From an uncultured Bacilli bacterium (GTDB taxonomy: Bacteria; Bacillota_I; Bacilli_A; RF39; UBA660): a DNA stretch of 11,044 nucleotides. The notes under the pieces were generated by a model. It did no database searches and had not been told where the DNA came from. It worked only from the letters and a program-made list of their open reading frames with translations. Made by a program: the position numbers and the translations under genes. The first letter of the stretch is position 1. Each line of letters opens with the position of its first letter. This document shows, piece by piece, positions 1-7,555 of this stretch. Location of the stretch: contig CANRCI010000042.1 of assembly GCA_947629075.1 (NCBI GenBank), positions 1 to 11,044 on the forward strand, written 5' to 3'.

Positions 1-105
1 GTTGTAAATGTAAAATATATATACCAGGCAACAGCTCACCAAAGCAAATAGTAAAGTATAAAGAAGATAAGATTTAATTTTATCGTAAAAATGTTTTCTT
101 TTCAT
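1..105 (-). CDS. Membrane protein, N-terminal fragment (possible second YfhO-like protein)
   Basis: The first 35 codons of a gene that runs off the left edge of the window. The reading starts MKRKHFYDKIKSYLL and continues into a hydrophobic stretch (about residues 13-34), so it begins with a short basic cytoplasmic end and a transmembrane helix or uncleaved signal anchor. The ATG at 105 is preceded by GGTGATGATT, a match to the 3' half of the Shine-Dalgarno consensus. Only 14 bases separate it from the stop of the upstream YfhO gene, so the two are almost certainly co-transcribed. The basic/aromatic lead followed by one helix resembles the start of the YfhO protein next door, and YfhO-type genes may occur in tandem, so a paralog is a reasonable guess; the diagnostic acidic loop lies outside the window. 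Confidence 0.7.
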   Translation of the reverse strand, partial: MKRKHFYDKIKSYLLYTLLFALVSCCLVYIFYIYN

Positions 106-119
106 AATCATCACCCACA

Positions 120-2876
120 TTAAATTTTTCTTTTTTCTAAATAAACAACTCCACCAAAAATAGCTATTCCTATCAAACTACATAACATTCCTAACTTTAA
201 ATATCGTGTCTTGTAGATCAGTTCAATCTCATGTTCTCCCCTATCTAAATAAATACCTAAAAAGTAGTTATTAGATATGAAAGCATCAGTTCTCTTCCCA
301 TCGACAAGAATTTCCCATCCTTTAGAATAAGCCGTACTAAGTTGGAGAACTCCACTGTTTTTTAAATTAACTTTAGCTTTCATTCCATTATCTCTAACTT
401 CACTAACTTCAAAATTAGCTTGGTTTAACTTAGTGATATCACTTTCATATCCATCAAAATTAACTAATAATATCTCAAGTCCATCATAAGTATAATTTCC
501 TAACTTAGAAAATTCAATTTTAATCTCTTCATCATCAATATTTTCGAAATAACCTAAACTAATTAAGTAATCATCAGTGTTATAAGAGTAAGCTGAACCC
601 AACTTATCATTATATTTTTTTGTCCTAGCTACATCTCTAAAATTACTGGTCACGGCATAACCATAATTTTTAGTATAAAACCAAGAGTGCCTAACAGAAG
701 TCACGTAGTTAGGATTAATGTCGGTTAGTTCATCATAGTCAAAAGGTTCATACTTCAAGTTTTTAATATTTACATATAATTCACCATTTTTATTTTTACC
801 GTTGACATTAATCGTAACAGCATTCTTATTTATATTAGATACAGTAAATGTACCCCCCCCACTACGCATTTTTTCATCTTCTACTCTGTAATCGATATTT
901 TCTATTTCCTTACTAATTTCTTTTTTAATATCCATCTTTTTAACATAATCATTATCGATATCTTTACTGTCTAGACTGACTGTCTTAAGTAGTGATGTCT
1001 CTTTTTCTAGTGGTGTTAATTTATCATAAGTTGCGTTATCTATATAGTAATCATAAAAAGTACCGAAACCAACTGAATAATTGTTTTTATAAGTAACAGT
1101 TTCATCGACATTACTATATTTTTCGTAACCATAAGGTACTGAATCATAAGGAGTTATAAAATATTTATTACCGAGTAAAGTATTTATTTTAGTTCTATTA
1201 TTAAATTCTCCTAATTCCACGTTAGTTAAAAACTCAGCATTACCAAGATCAAATGATAACTTTGAAAGTTTATCAGGAACTATCGAATAGAAATAATTAA
1301 TGGAATGATATCCTAACATCATCGATGCATTATTGGCATATAATACTCCATAATTACCATCTGTAACATCTTTTGAAATTCTGAAGAAATCTTTATCGTC
1401 CTCTTTTATTTTGGTTATCGCATCACTGAAATGAGGAATCTTACCATTATTAGTTTCATAATAATTTAAAACTTCACCACTATTCATAAATTGACTATTA
1501 TAGTCGTACCCTTTAGTAGTATATAGATAATATACTGAAAAACATAGACTAAGTACTAAAAACGAATTAAAAACCAAGCGATAGACATTAAATCTTTTAG
1601 AAAGTTTATTGAGATCATCTTTAAAACTAATGATGATGATAAATCCTAAAAGGCAAGCAAAATTAAAGGTTGCAACAGCTGGTAAATTGATATCGAACAA
1701 CACTATTAAACTTAGATAGATAAACAACACTAAAACTATATTTTTCATATCTTTTTTACTAAATTTAAATTTATCATCAAAAATATCACTCGCTAAATAA
1801 CTAAGGATGAATGGAATGACAAAAACAAAACGATTAGTTGGATAGGCAAACCCAGAAAAAATGCTCCCTACTTGGGATATCAATAATGGTATCATTAAAA
1901 TTAACATAAACCAGATATAATTTTTATATTTTTTATATCGCGATATGATAAGTGGTATAACTAGTAGAGCTAAAGCATTAACACCAACTGATCTCGAAAG
2001 GGTTAACGGATGAGTAAGTAAAGATTTGAAATAAGAAATAGTATAAGGATAAATCGTTATCCCACCACTTCTATTTGATCCTAAAAATTGTAATATGGTT
2101 GGAATTAAGATAAAAGAACATAACGATAGTCCGATTAGGGCATAAAATAATACTTTTAAATATTCTGAAACAATATGCTTAAATCTTTTGTCATCGTTCT
2201 TATACTTTTGAAAAATCAAAATACTTCCGTATACAGCAATACATAGACTACTGATATATCCAAAATAAAAACTAGTAATAAAGAAACTCAAGAAAACACT
2301 GATGATAAATAATATTTTCTTATCCTCATTAATTATCTTTTCAATTCCTATCATCATAATTGGAAATATAGCTAAAGCATTACAGAAGTACGGATGTATT
2401 ATCCCAGAAGTCAAAGAATAAGCAGAAAAAGTATAGATAAGAGCTCCGATAACTGCAGCATTATTACCTAACTTTTTATATTTGGCATAGAGAATAAACG
2501 AAATTCCGATGAAATAGTAACGCATCATAACGACTAATGCATAGACCATCTCCATATCAGCCTTTTTAAAGAAGATAGAAATATAAGAAAAAAGATCACC
2601 CAAAATATAGTAATCAAAATTAGCGAACAAATCTATTCCTAATCCGATATTCCAAGTAAATGTATTGAATTTTCCCGTCTTAAAAAAGTTAATTAAAACG
2701 TCGCGATAAACATTTAGAGTCATAAAATGTTGTTTAATGGCATCTCCATAGTGAATAAATGACTTATCATGGCGATATAAAATAATAGTAATTAAACCAA
2801 AAATAACAGCAAAACAAACGCTGTAAAAAATATAAGCTTTTTTACTGGTAAAAAACTTTTTAACTCTGTCTAACAC
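120..2876 (-). CDS. YfhO-family polytopic membrane protein (GT-C-like glycosyltransferase)
   Basis: A 918-residue protein with the layout of the YfhO family (B. subtilis YfhO is of similar size). There is an N-terminal helix (about 14-34), then the extracytoplasmic loop with SFIHYGDAIKQHF, in which Asp45 is the expected catalytic acid of GT-C enzymes. A long run of membrane helices extends to about residue 455, followed by a large extracytoplasmic domain and one last helix (about 893-912) ending in a basic tail. Family members are linked to sugar decoration of lipoteichoic acid or other envelope glycans, using lipid-linked sugars on the outer face; the exact substrate cannot be read here. The start is GTG at 2876: AGAAAGGA lies upstream with good spacing, and the overlapping ATG at 2878 hits a stop after two codons. 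An eight-G run crosses codons near residue 672. It has its own promoter after the yneF terminator. Confidence 0.88.
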   Translation of the reverse strand: MLDRVKKFFTSKKAYIFYSVCFAVIFGLITIILYRHDKSFIHYGDAIKQHFMTLNVYRDVLINFFKTGKFNTFTWNIGLGIDLFANFDYYILGDLFSYISIFFKKADMEMVYALVVMMRYYFIGISFILYAKYKKLGNNAAVIGALIYTFSAYSLTSGIIHPYFCNALAIFPIMMIGIEKIINEDKKILFIISVFLSFFITSFYFGYISSLCIAVYGSILIFQKYKNDDKRFKHIVSEYLKVLFYALIGLSLCSFILIPTILQFLGSNRSGGITIYPYTISYFKSLLTHPLTLSRSVGVNALALLVIPLIISRYKKYKNYIWFMLILMIPLLISQVGSIFSGFAYPTNRFVFVIPFILSYLASDIFDDKFKFSKKDMKNIVLVLFIYLSLIVLFDINLPAVATFNFACLLGFIIIISFKDDLNKLSKRFNVYRLVFNSFLVLSLCFSVYYLYTTKGYDYNSQFMNSGEVLNYYETNNGKIPHFSDAITKIKEDDKDFFRISKDVTDGNYGVLYANNASMMLGYHSINYFYSIVPDKLSKLSFDLGNAEFLTNVELGEFNNRTKINTLLGNKYFITPYDSVPYGYEKYSNVDETVTYKNNYSVGFGTFYDYYIDNATYDKLTPLEKETSLLKTVSLDSKDIDNDYVKKMDIKKEISKEIENIDYRVEDEKMRSGGGTFTVSNINKNAVTINVNGKNKNGELYVNIKNLKYEPFDYDELTDINPNYVTSVRHSWFYTKNYGYAVTSNFRDVARTKKYNDKLGSAYSYNTDDYLISLGYFENIDDEEIKIEFSKLGNYTYDGLEILLVNFDGYESDITKLNQANFEVSEVRDNGMKAKVNLKNSGVLQLSTAYSKGWEILVDGKRTDAFISNNYFLGIYLDRGEHEIELIYKTRYLKLGMLCSLIGIAIFGGVVYLEKRKI
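853..860 (-). repeat. Poly-G tract (G8) inside the YfhO coding sequence
   Basis: Eight consecutive C on the plus strand, read as AGT GGG GGG GGT (Ser-Gly-Gly-Gly) in the gene, around residue 672 of 918. It is the longest G/C homopolymer I see in this AT-rich window. Gain or loss of one base would frameshift the protein and remove the last roughly 245 residues, including the final membrane helix. Whether the tract varies in a population cannot be seen from one sequence. Confidence 0.85.
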
Positions 2877-2976
2877 ATCAATCTATCCTTTCTATACATC
2901 TATAATCTAATCATACTGATGTTATTTTGTCAAACGTTCAAACATGATAATTAGTACTATTTTTACCAGTAAAAAA
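2838..2976. repeat. 17-bp inverted repeat bracketing the yfhO promoter and start
   Basis: The 17-mer at 2838-2854 (TTTTTTACTGGTAAAAA) recurs exactly as its reverse complement at 2960-2976. The left copy lies in the first codons of the YfhO gene, the right copy lies just after the yneF stop, and the yfhO promoter lies between them. Each copy is itself a near-palindrome (TTTTTAC-TG-GTAAAAA), so each could be a two-fold symmetric protein site. The right copy partly overlaps the U-run of the yneF terminator, which explains some of its sequence. Confidence 0.5.
2905..2933 (-). promoter_or_regulatory. Predicted promoter of the YfhO gene
   Basis: A perfect -35 TTGACA (2933-2928) is followed after 17 bases by TTAGAT (2910-2905), preceded by an extended -10 TGA. 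An 18-base spacing would give TAGATT. It lies directly downstream of the yneF terminator and about 30 bases before the GTG start. Just upstream is a short direct repeat, GTTTGA-AC-GTTTGA, overlapping the -35, which could be an operator half-site pair. Confidence 0.6.
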
Positions 2977-3002
2977 GAGATTAACTTATTTGTTAAATCT
3001 CT
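2971..3002 (-). terminator. Intrinsic terminator at the end of yneF
   Basis: Read on the minus strand, AGAGATTTAAC pairs with GTTAATCTCT (10 pairs, one bulged T) around a six-base AAATAA loop that contains the yneF stop codon, and a run of six T follows. It separates yneF from the YfhO gene. Confidence 0.75.
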
Positions 3003-3198
3003 CCATTTGTTTCATCATTTGATTAATTTGTTTTTGAGAAGGTTTTCTTCCCATTTGTAACATTAATGTTTTAATCATCTCTTCATTTATAGGTGGATTT
3101 TTCTTTAAATACCCCATCATATACTTACGACAGGCAAAAAAACCTATTACAAGTCCTATTAAAATACCAACAACTAAAAGTATGATATCTTGAAGCAT
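2986..3198 (-). CDS. yneF: YneF, UPF0154 family small membrane protein
   Basis: A 70-residue protein with one N-terminal membrane helix (about 4-23), then the family signature FFACRKYMMGYLKKNPPINE, followed by a Met/Gln-rich cytoplasmic tail with GRKPSQKQINQMMKQM. This matches B. subtilis YneF in length and nearly residue by residue in the KYM..YLKKNPPINE and KPSQK.INQMMK blocks as I remember them. No function is established for UPF0154. The ATG is preceded by GAGGAG eight bases upstream. It follows sirA by 42 bases and lies two genes after tkt, the same order as in B. subtilis (tkt-sirA-yneF). Confidence 0.95.
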   Translation of the reverse strand: MLQDIILLVVGILIGLVIGFFACRKYMMGYLKKNPPINEEMIKTLMLQMGRKPSQKQINQMMKQMERFNK

Positions 3199-3240
3199 CT
3201 CATCATCTCCTCACTAAACATTTTACTAAAAATTCAACTA

Positions 3241-3666
3241 TTATACAAGTGTTTTAAGTTTAGTAAGGAAAAAATAATCACTATTTAAAAAATCACAAGC
3301 AAACAAATTAGGATTTTCACTTTCCAATATCCTAAAAAATTCTGTATAACTTTTGTTGCTGTTCAAAAGAATATGGGTATGTTTCACTTTTAAAATACTG
3401 ACATCATCCTTATATAAATCATTGATAATATGCTCACCATCTTTTTTACTATAAATCATCTTATTGTGAAGCATAACAAAAATATCACGATCTATTTTTT
3501 CCTTGTCGATGGGAAGAGCTATTTGATTAAACAAATTATAACCATATGTAAGATCATTGTCACGCATGTGATACATGTGATTCAATATTCCATATAACGT
3601 ACTAGGATAATCTCGATATAATTTAACAAATTCATCTTTGATATTAAAAATATAATATATTCTCAT
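3241..3666 (-). CDS. sirA: SirA-like sporulation inhibitor of replication
   Basis: A 141-residue soluble protein starting MRIYYIFNIKDEFVKLY, which lines up with the start of B. subtilis SirA/YneE (148 aa). The C-terminal block with FACDFLNSDYFFLTKL resembles SirA's FLAMDFNS..Y.WL end. SirA binds domain I of DnaA and blocks replication initiation as cells enter sporulation. Overall similarity is weak by eye, but position is decisive: it lies between tkt and yneF, exactly as in Bacillus. I chose the ATG at 3666 rather than the one at 3687 because TTGGTGATGG lies immediately before it and the extra MIILVMV has no counterpart in SirA. A terminator hairpin separates it from tkt, and no convincing own promoter is visible, so it may depend on read-through. 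The name could change if the DnaA-binding face is not conserved. Confidence 0.75.
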   Translation of the reverse strand: MRIYYIFNIKDEFVKLYRDYPSTLYGILNHMYHMRDNDLTYGYNLFNQIALPIDKEKIDRDIFVMLHNKMIYSKKDGEHIINDLYKDDVSILKVKHTHILLNSNKSYTEFFRILESENPNLFACDFLNSDYFFLTKLKTLV

Positions 3667-3714
3667 AACCATCACCAAAATAATCATATCGAAACCAATA
3701 TAAAAAATATGTCG

Positions 3715-3741
3715 AAAAAAAGAGTTAGTTAAGTAACTCTT
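3715..3741 (-). terminator. Intrinsic terminator at the end of tkt
   Basis: On the minus strand AAGAGTTA and TAACTCTT form an eight-base-pair stem around a six-base loop, followed by a T run. The stem includes the tkt stop codon. It should reduce transcription from tkt into sirA-yneF. Confidence 0.75.
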
Positions 3742-5698
3742 CTATCTTTTTAGTAATTTTACTATCCGTCAACCCAAAATGTTCGAATATGTCGTTCTTA
3801 TTTCCGCTATATCCAAACTCATCTACGGTAAAGAGATGATCATGATCTTTGACGTATTTATACCACGAATAACTAGATGATGCTTCGATGACAAATGTTT
3901 CGACATCTTTAGGTAAAATTTCTTCTTGATATTTTTCTGTTTCTCGTTCGAATACTTCAATACTAGGCATACTTATTAGACGAATGCCATAACCCTTTTC
4001 GCGAAGATTTTTGGTAACTTTACGAGCAAGTTCTACTTCTTCGCCAGTGGCGATAATTATAGCCTCTAATTTTTTAGGTTCTTCTCCTAAAATGTATGCT
4101 CCATGTTCCGTATTACTGATACTAGTATCCTCACCTATTTCCACTTTATTGCGTCCTAAGATAAGAGCGCTAGGACGACGCGTTTCGAATATGTGACGAT
4201 AACATCCAATTACTTCATTGGCATCAGCGGGACGATAAACATCTAAATTAGGGGTAGAACGCAACGCTACAATTTGTTCTACTGGTTGATGGGTTGGTCC
4301 ATCTTCGCCAACACTTATACTATCGTGAGTTAATATATAGATAACTGGTAAATTCATAAGGGCACTCATACGAATAGCGGGTTTTAAATAGTCGCTGAAG
4401 GCTAAGAATGTTGAAGCAAACGGAGTAAATCCGACTAGCGCTAATCCACTAGCAATAGCTCCCATAGCGTGTTCTCTGATACCAAAGTTAATATTTCTGC
4501 CACTAGGTACTGACGAAGAAAAGTCGACACTACTATTTATTTTGGCAAAAGTTGAAGCACTAACGTCCGCGGTACCGCCGATAACAAATGGATATTTTTT
4601 AGCTATTTCATTTAAAACTTTACCACTACTTACTCTAGTCGCTTCTCTACCATCTTCTGGAATATCGTAAAGGATTTCTTTTACCTTAATCGCTTTACGA
4701 CTGTTTATATAATAATTTAATTCTCGTTTCTTCGTTTTATCGAGTTTTTCGACTTCTTCGTTCCAGTTATCGATCAATTTCTTATTTCTTTCTAAAATAT
4801 TATTTCTAAAAATTGTAAGTGCTTCATTACTTACTGAGAATGGTGCTTCACGCAAATTAAGTTTTTCCTTAACTGCAAGTAAATCTTCTTTATCTAGTGG
4901 TGCACCGTGAACAAGGGATGAACCTTGATTTTTTGAATATCTACCGATAATTGTTTTAACTTCGATTATTGTTGGTTTATCTTGAGCTTTAGCTTTAATA
5001 ATCGCATCATTTAAACTATCTAAATTTTCACCATCCTCTACTAAGAGATAGTTCCAATTCATCGCTTCGAAACGCATTTTAATATTTTCGTTAAAAGAAA
5101 TGTTTAGTGCTCCATCCAAAGTAACATTATTAGAATCGTATAAAACGATTAATTTACCTAATCCTAACTTACCTGCCAGCGAGCAAGCTTCATAAGTAAC
5201 ACCTTCCATGAGACAACCGTCTCCGCATAACACATAGGTATTAAAATTAATTATATTAGAACCAAAATGTTCTCTTAAATATTTTTCACCAAGGGCAATT
5301 CCCACCGCTGTTGAAATTCCTTGACCAAGAGGTCCAGTGGACATATCAACGCCCGGTGTAACTTCATACTCGGGATGTCCTGGAAAAATAGAACCGAATT
5401 TTCTAAAATCTTTTAAATCATCTAACTCGATATTAAACCCAGCCATATAAAGACAGGAATAAAGTAAACTAGAACCATGCCCCGATGACATTATAAAACG
5501 GTCACGATTAATCCATTTATCATTTTCTGGATCAAATTTTAGATGATTACCGTAGACGCTCGCAATTATGGGTGCTGCCCCTAAAGCAATACCAGGATGC
5601 CCACTTTTAGCGCTATCAATCATGTCTATTGCAATTCCGCGCATATTGTCGACTATCTTTTTATCGACATTATTAACTGTTTTACTAAAACTCAACAA
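3725..5698 (-). CDS. tkt: Transketolase
   Basis: A full-length 657-residue transketolase (B. subtilis 667), a cytoplasmic thiamine-diphosphate enzyme that moves two-carbon units between pentose-phosphate sugars. Visible residues are SGHPG (His34), SSGHG (His74), GPLGQG (122-127), and the ThDP/metal motif GDG (159-161) through NN (190-191). Also present are VHGAP (His264), catalytic Glu409 in NFGIREH, HDSISVGEDGPTHQP (His458, His470), and the C-terminal regulatory domain. Synteny with sirA and yneF matches Bacillus. The start is taken as TTG at 5698, with AGGAG ten bases upstream; a second TTG follows directly and no in-frame ATG occurs until codon 19, which would cut into the conserved domain. 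An extended -10 lies in the 43-base gap after the HAD gene, giving a very short leader, so the gene can be transcribed separately from its upstream neighbour. Confidence 0.97.
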   Translation of the reverse strand: MLSFSKTVNNVDKKIVDNMRGIAIDMIDSAKSGHPGIALGAAPIIASVYGNHLKFDPENDKWINRDRFIMSSGHGSSLLYSCLYMAGFNIELDDLKDFRKFGSIFPGHPEYEVTPGVDMSTGPLGQGISTAVGIALGEKYLREHFGSNIINFNTYVLCGDGCLMEGVTYEACSLAGKLGLGKLIVLYDSNNVTLDGALNISFNENIKMRFEAMNWNYLLVEDGENLDSLNDAIIKAKAQDKPTIIEVKTIIGRYSKNQGSSLVHGAPLDKEDLLAVKEKLNLREAPFSVSNEALTIFRNNILERNKKLIDNWNEEVEKLDKTKKRELNYYINSRKAIKVKEILYDIPEDGREATRVSSGKVLNEIAKKYPFVIGGTADVSASTFAKINSSVDFSSSVPSGRNINFGIREHAMGAIASGLALVGFTPFASTFLAFSDYLKPAIRMSALMNLPVIYILTHDSISVGEDGPTHQPVEQIVALRSTPNLDVYRPADANEVIGCYRHIFETRRPSALILGRNKVEIGEDTSISNTEHGAYILGEEPKKLEAIIIATGEEVELARKVTKNLREKGYGIRLISMPSIEVFERETEKYQEEILPKDVETFVIEASSSYSWYKYVKDHDHLFTVDEFGYSGNKNDIFEHFGLTDSKITKKIEELLN

Positions 5699-5720
5699 AA
5701 CAAACCAACTCCTACTATCG

Positions 5721-5729
5721 ATTATAGCA
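5721..5729 (-). promoter_or_regulatory. Extended -10 promoter before tkt
   Basis: TGC-TATAAT on the minus strand (5729-5721), a perfect extended -10, with no clear -35. Initiation about seven bases downstream would put the AGGAG ribosome site almost at the 5' end of the mRNA. Confidence 0.5.
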
Positions 5730-5741
5730 TATAAAAATTTA

Positions 5742-6551
5742 TTAATCTATTAAACTGTCAAGTATTTGACTAATTCCATCGGCATCATTACTAGGGCAAA
5801 TGACATCAGCTTTTTCCTTAGCTTCTGGTTTACCATTTTCTGGCACAACACTCATCCCAGTAACATCAAACATACTGATATCACTGATATTATCTCCAAA
5901 AGAGATACTCTCGTCACGAGAAAGTTTTAAATAGTTAAGTAAAAATTTAATGGCGTTTCCTTTAGAAGTTCCTAAACTACAAATATCGAAAAAATAACCA
6001 ACTTTACTGTTTTCATTTTTTCGTTGAGCTGCTCGTGAATAATATGTAATAGTTAACCCTTTAGTATTTAAAACGAATTCTTGAACTCTTTTGAACTCAT
6101 CATATTCTTTAGAACCCACTATTATTTGATAGACAACTATATCACTTAAAAATTTAACATCACTAATTACGCTAGCTTTTTCAACAAAATTATCAATGGC
6201 ATGACGATTAGTATATCGACCATTAGAGGTATTTAAAATTATTTGAACGTCACTATCTTTAATAAAATTCCAAAATGATTCTATAGCTTCATAGTTAATC
6301 GGATTTTCAAATAGAGCTTCATCATTTTTACAATCATATATTAAAGCCCCAGTATTGGAAATAGCATAATTAGAAAGGCCACATTCTTTCATCTTCTCTA
6401 CTACATCACTATGACATCTACCCGATGTTAAAACGATATCACCACCGTGATTCAAATAATTTTTAATACTTTTTTTAGTTGTTTCAGTCGTTATTCCATC
6501 ACTATTATTTAAAGTACCATCAATATCGATAAAAGCTATTTTTCTTTTCAT
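5742..6551 (-). CDS. Cof-type HAD-superfamily phosphatase
   Basis: A 269-residue cytoplasmic hydrolase of the Cof (HAD-IIB) type, the usual length for the family. Motif I is FIDIDGT (nucleophile Asp9, acid/base Asp11), motif II is LTSGR (Thr42/Ser43), the motif III lysine is Lys197 in TSKGNAI, and motif IV is FGDNISDISMF (Asp220, Asp224). The region between about 85 and 195 is the C2-type cap that sets substrate choice. Such enzymes remove phosphate from sugar phosphates, phosphorylated cofactors or nucleotides; the substrate cannot be named from sequence. The ATG follows GGAGAG closely. The gene is preceded by a membrane-protein gene 37 bases away and followed by tkt, so a sugar-phosphate role would fit but is not shown. 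Confidence 0.93.
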   Translation of the reverse strand: MKRKIAFIDIDGTLNNSDGITTETTKKSIKNYLNHGGDIVLTSGRCHSDVVEKMKECGLSNYAISNTGALIYDCKNDEALFENPINYEAIESFWNFIKDSDVQIILNTSNGRYTNRHAIDNFVEKASVISDVKFLSDIVVYQIIVGSKEYDEFKRVQEFVLNTKGLTITYYSRAAQRKNENSKVGYFFDICSLGTSKGNAIKFLLNYLKLSRDESISFGDNISDISMFDVTGMSVVPENGKPEAKEKADVICPSNDADGISQILDSLID

Positions 6552-6570
6552 AATCTCTCCTTTATATAGT

Positions 6571-6599
6571 TAAAAACAAATAGATAAATTACTTATCTA
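6571..6599 (-). terminator. Weak hairpin with T-rich tail after the membrane-anchored protein gene
   Basis: On the minus strand TAGATAA and TTATCTA pair across a five-base loop spanning the stop codon, followed by TTTGTTTTT. The stem has one G-C pair, so it is a weak terminator at best. Confidence 0.35.
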
Positions 6600-7506
6600 C
6601 TTGTTTTACATCCATTAAATAATAATTTCCATTTTCTTTTTTAAATTCAAAAACATAACTATTACTAGACGGAAAATAATCGTCTTGAGTCGCTGCTTTA
6701 TCATTAGTAATCAACTGTTTAAAATCAGGATCTTTGTAAGCTCCATTTTTATTGATAAACACTACTTTCTGTGTGATTTTTACAACGTCGTCAGTAGTAG
6801 TTATATCTTCTTTTTTAGTATCGATACTGTATTTAAAAATAGGATTATTTGTGACACAATCACCAGTATAATTGCCATCTTTATAAATCATACTGTAATC
6901 ACCTAATATTTCACCAGTATCACTGAAGTATACTTGGTAGTAATTAGGATAATTATCTAGAGGTACTTTAAACATTTTGGCTGCAACCTCATCGATTTCT
7001 TCTTTACTAATAGTTAATCTACTACAGCTAGTTGCCTTTTTTTCATTCAATAAATCGCGCATTGCTTTAGAACGCGATAACAATATCAACTTTATATCAG
7101 AGCTTAAATTATCGATATTTTCACCTTTATATAATGGTAAAATATTAGTACTTAAATACGTCGAATAATCGAAATCAACAACTTTATATAAATCATTATC
7201 CAAATCATTTTTCTCTATTTGTGCAGATTTATCAGTATCTTCTTCAATATTATTATCTTTTTTATCAGATGATTCTTTATCAGTAGTAGCAACTTTACTA
7301 GGTTTAGGACTAGAGAAAACAAACATCAACATTCCAAACATAATGAAAATAATTAGAAACAATAGTAGCAATAACTGTTGACGAATTTTAACTATTTCTT
7401 CTTTAGTAAGTTCTTTTTTCTTCTCTTCTGGTTTTTTCTCAAAACTATTGTCTAACTGACCATCATTAAAGTTATCAATATCATTAAAATCATCTAATTT
7501 TTTCAT
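6589..7506 (-). CDS. Single-pass membrane-anchored protein of unknown function
   Basis: A 305-residue protein I do not recognise. It has an acidic/basic cytoplasmic head (1-44), one transmembrane helix (about 45-64, rich in Leu/Ile/Phe), a low-complexity Lys/Asp/Glu/Ser linker (about 65-105), and a folded extracytoplasmic domain (about 106-305). The only two cysteines, Cys161 and Cys217, both lie in the outer domain and could form a disulfide. There is no signal-peptidase II lipobox, so it looks like a type II anchored protein. The start is firm: AAGGAGGGG precedes the ATG at 7506 with ideal spacing. An extended -10 (TGATATAAT) lies just upstream. It follows rnhC by 49 bases and precedes the HAD phosphatase by 37. 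Confidence 0.85.
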   Translation of the reverse strand: MKKLDDFNDIDNFNDGQLDNSFEKKPEEKKKELTKEEIVKIRQQLLLLLFLIIFIMFGMLMFVFSSPKPSKVATTDKESSDKKDNNIEEDTDKSAQIEKNDLDNDLYKVVDFDYSTYLSTNILPLYKGENIDNLSSDIKLILLSRSKAMRDLLNEKKATSCSRLTISKEEIDEVAAKMFKVPLDNYPNYYQVYFSDTGEILGDYSMIYKDGNYTGDCVTNNPIFKYSIDTKKEDITTTDDVVKITQKVVFINKNGAYKDPDFKQLITNDKAATQDDYFPSSNSYVFEFKKENGNYYLMDVKQVDK

Positions 7507-7529
7507 AAGCCCCTCCTTATTATAGTTTA

Positions 7530-7538
7530 ATTATATCA
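7530..7538 (-). promoter_or_regulatory. Extended -10 promoter before the membrane-anchored protein gene
   Basis: TGATATAAT on the minus strand (7538-7530) between rnhC and the next gene, with no good -35. The stretch TTAAACCAAT immediately upstream recurs upstream of the rnhC -10. Confidence 0.5.
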
Positions 7539-7555
7539 TTGGTTTAAAAACATTA

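Noticed and set aside
3667..3687. Longer SirA starting at the upstream ATG (MIILVMV extension)
   Set aside because: The ribosome site GGTGATGG lies inside this extension and SirA proteins begin at the MxxYY segment.
4011..4196. Plus-strand 61-codon open frame
   Set aside because: Antisense to the conserved tkt coding region, no ribosome site, composition of a shadow frame.
5568..5753. Plus-strand 61-codon open frame across the start of tkt
   Set aside because: Mostly antisense to the conserved SGHPG region of tkt, with no expression signals.
6685..7168. Two plus-strand open frames opposite the membrane-anchored protein gene
   Set aside because: Shadows of a gene that has a strong ribosome site and a coherent domain layout.
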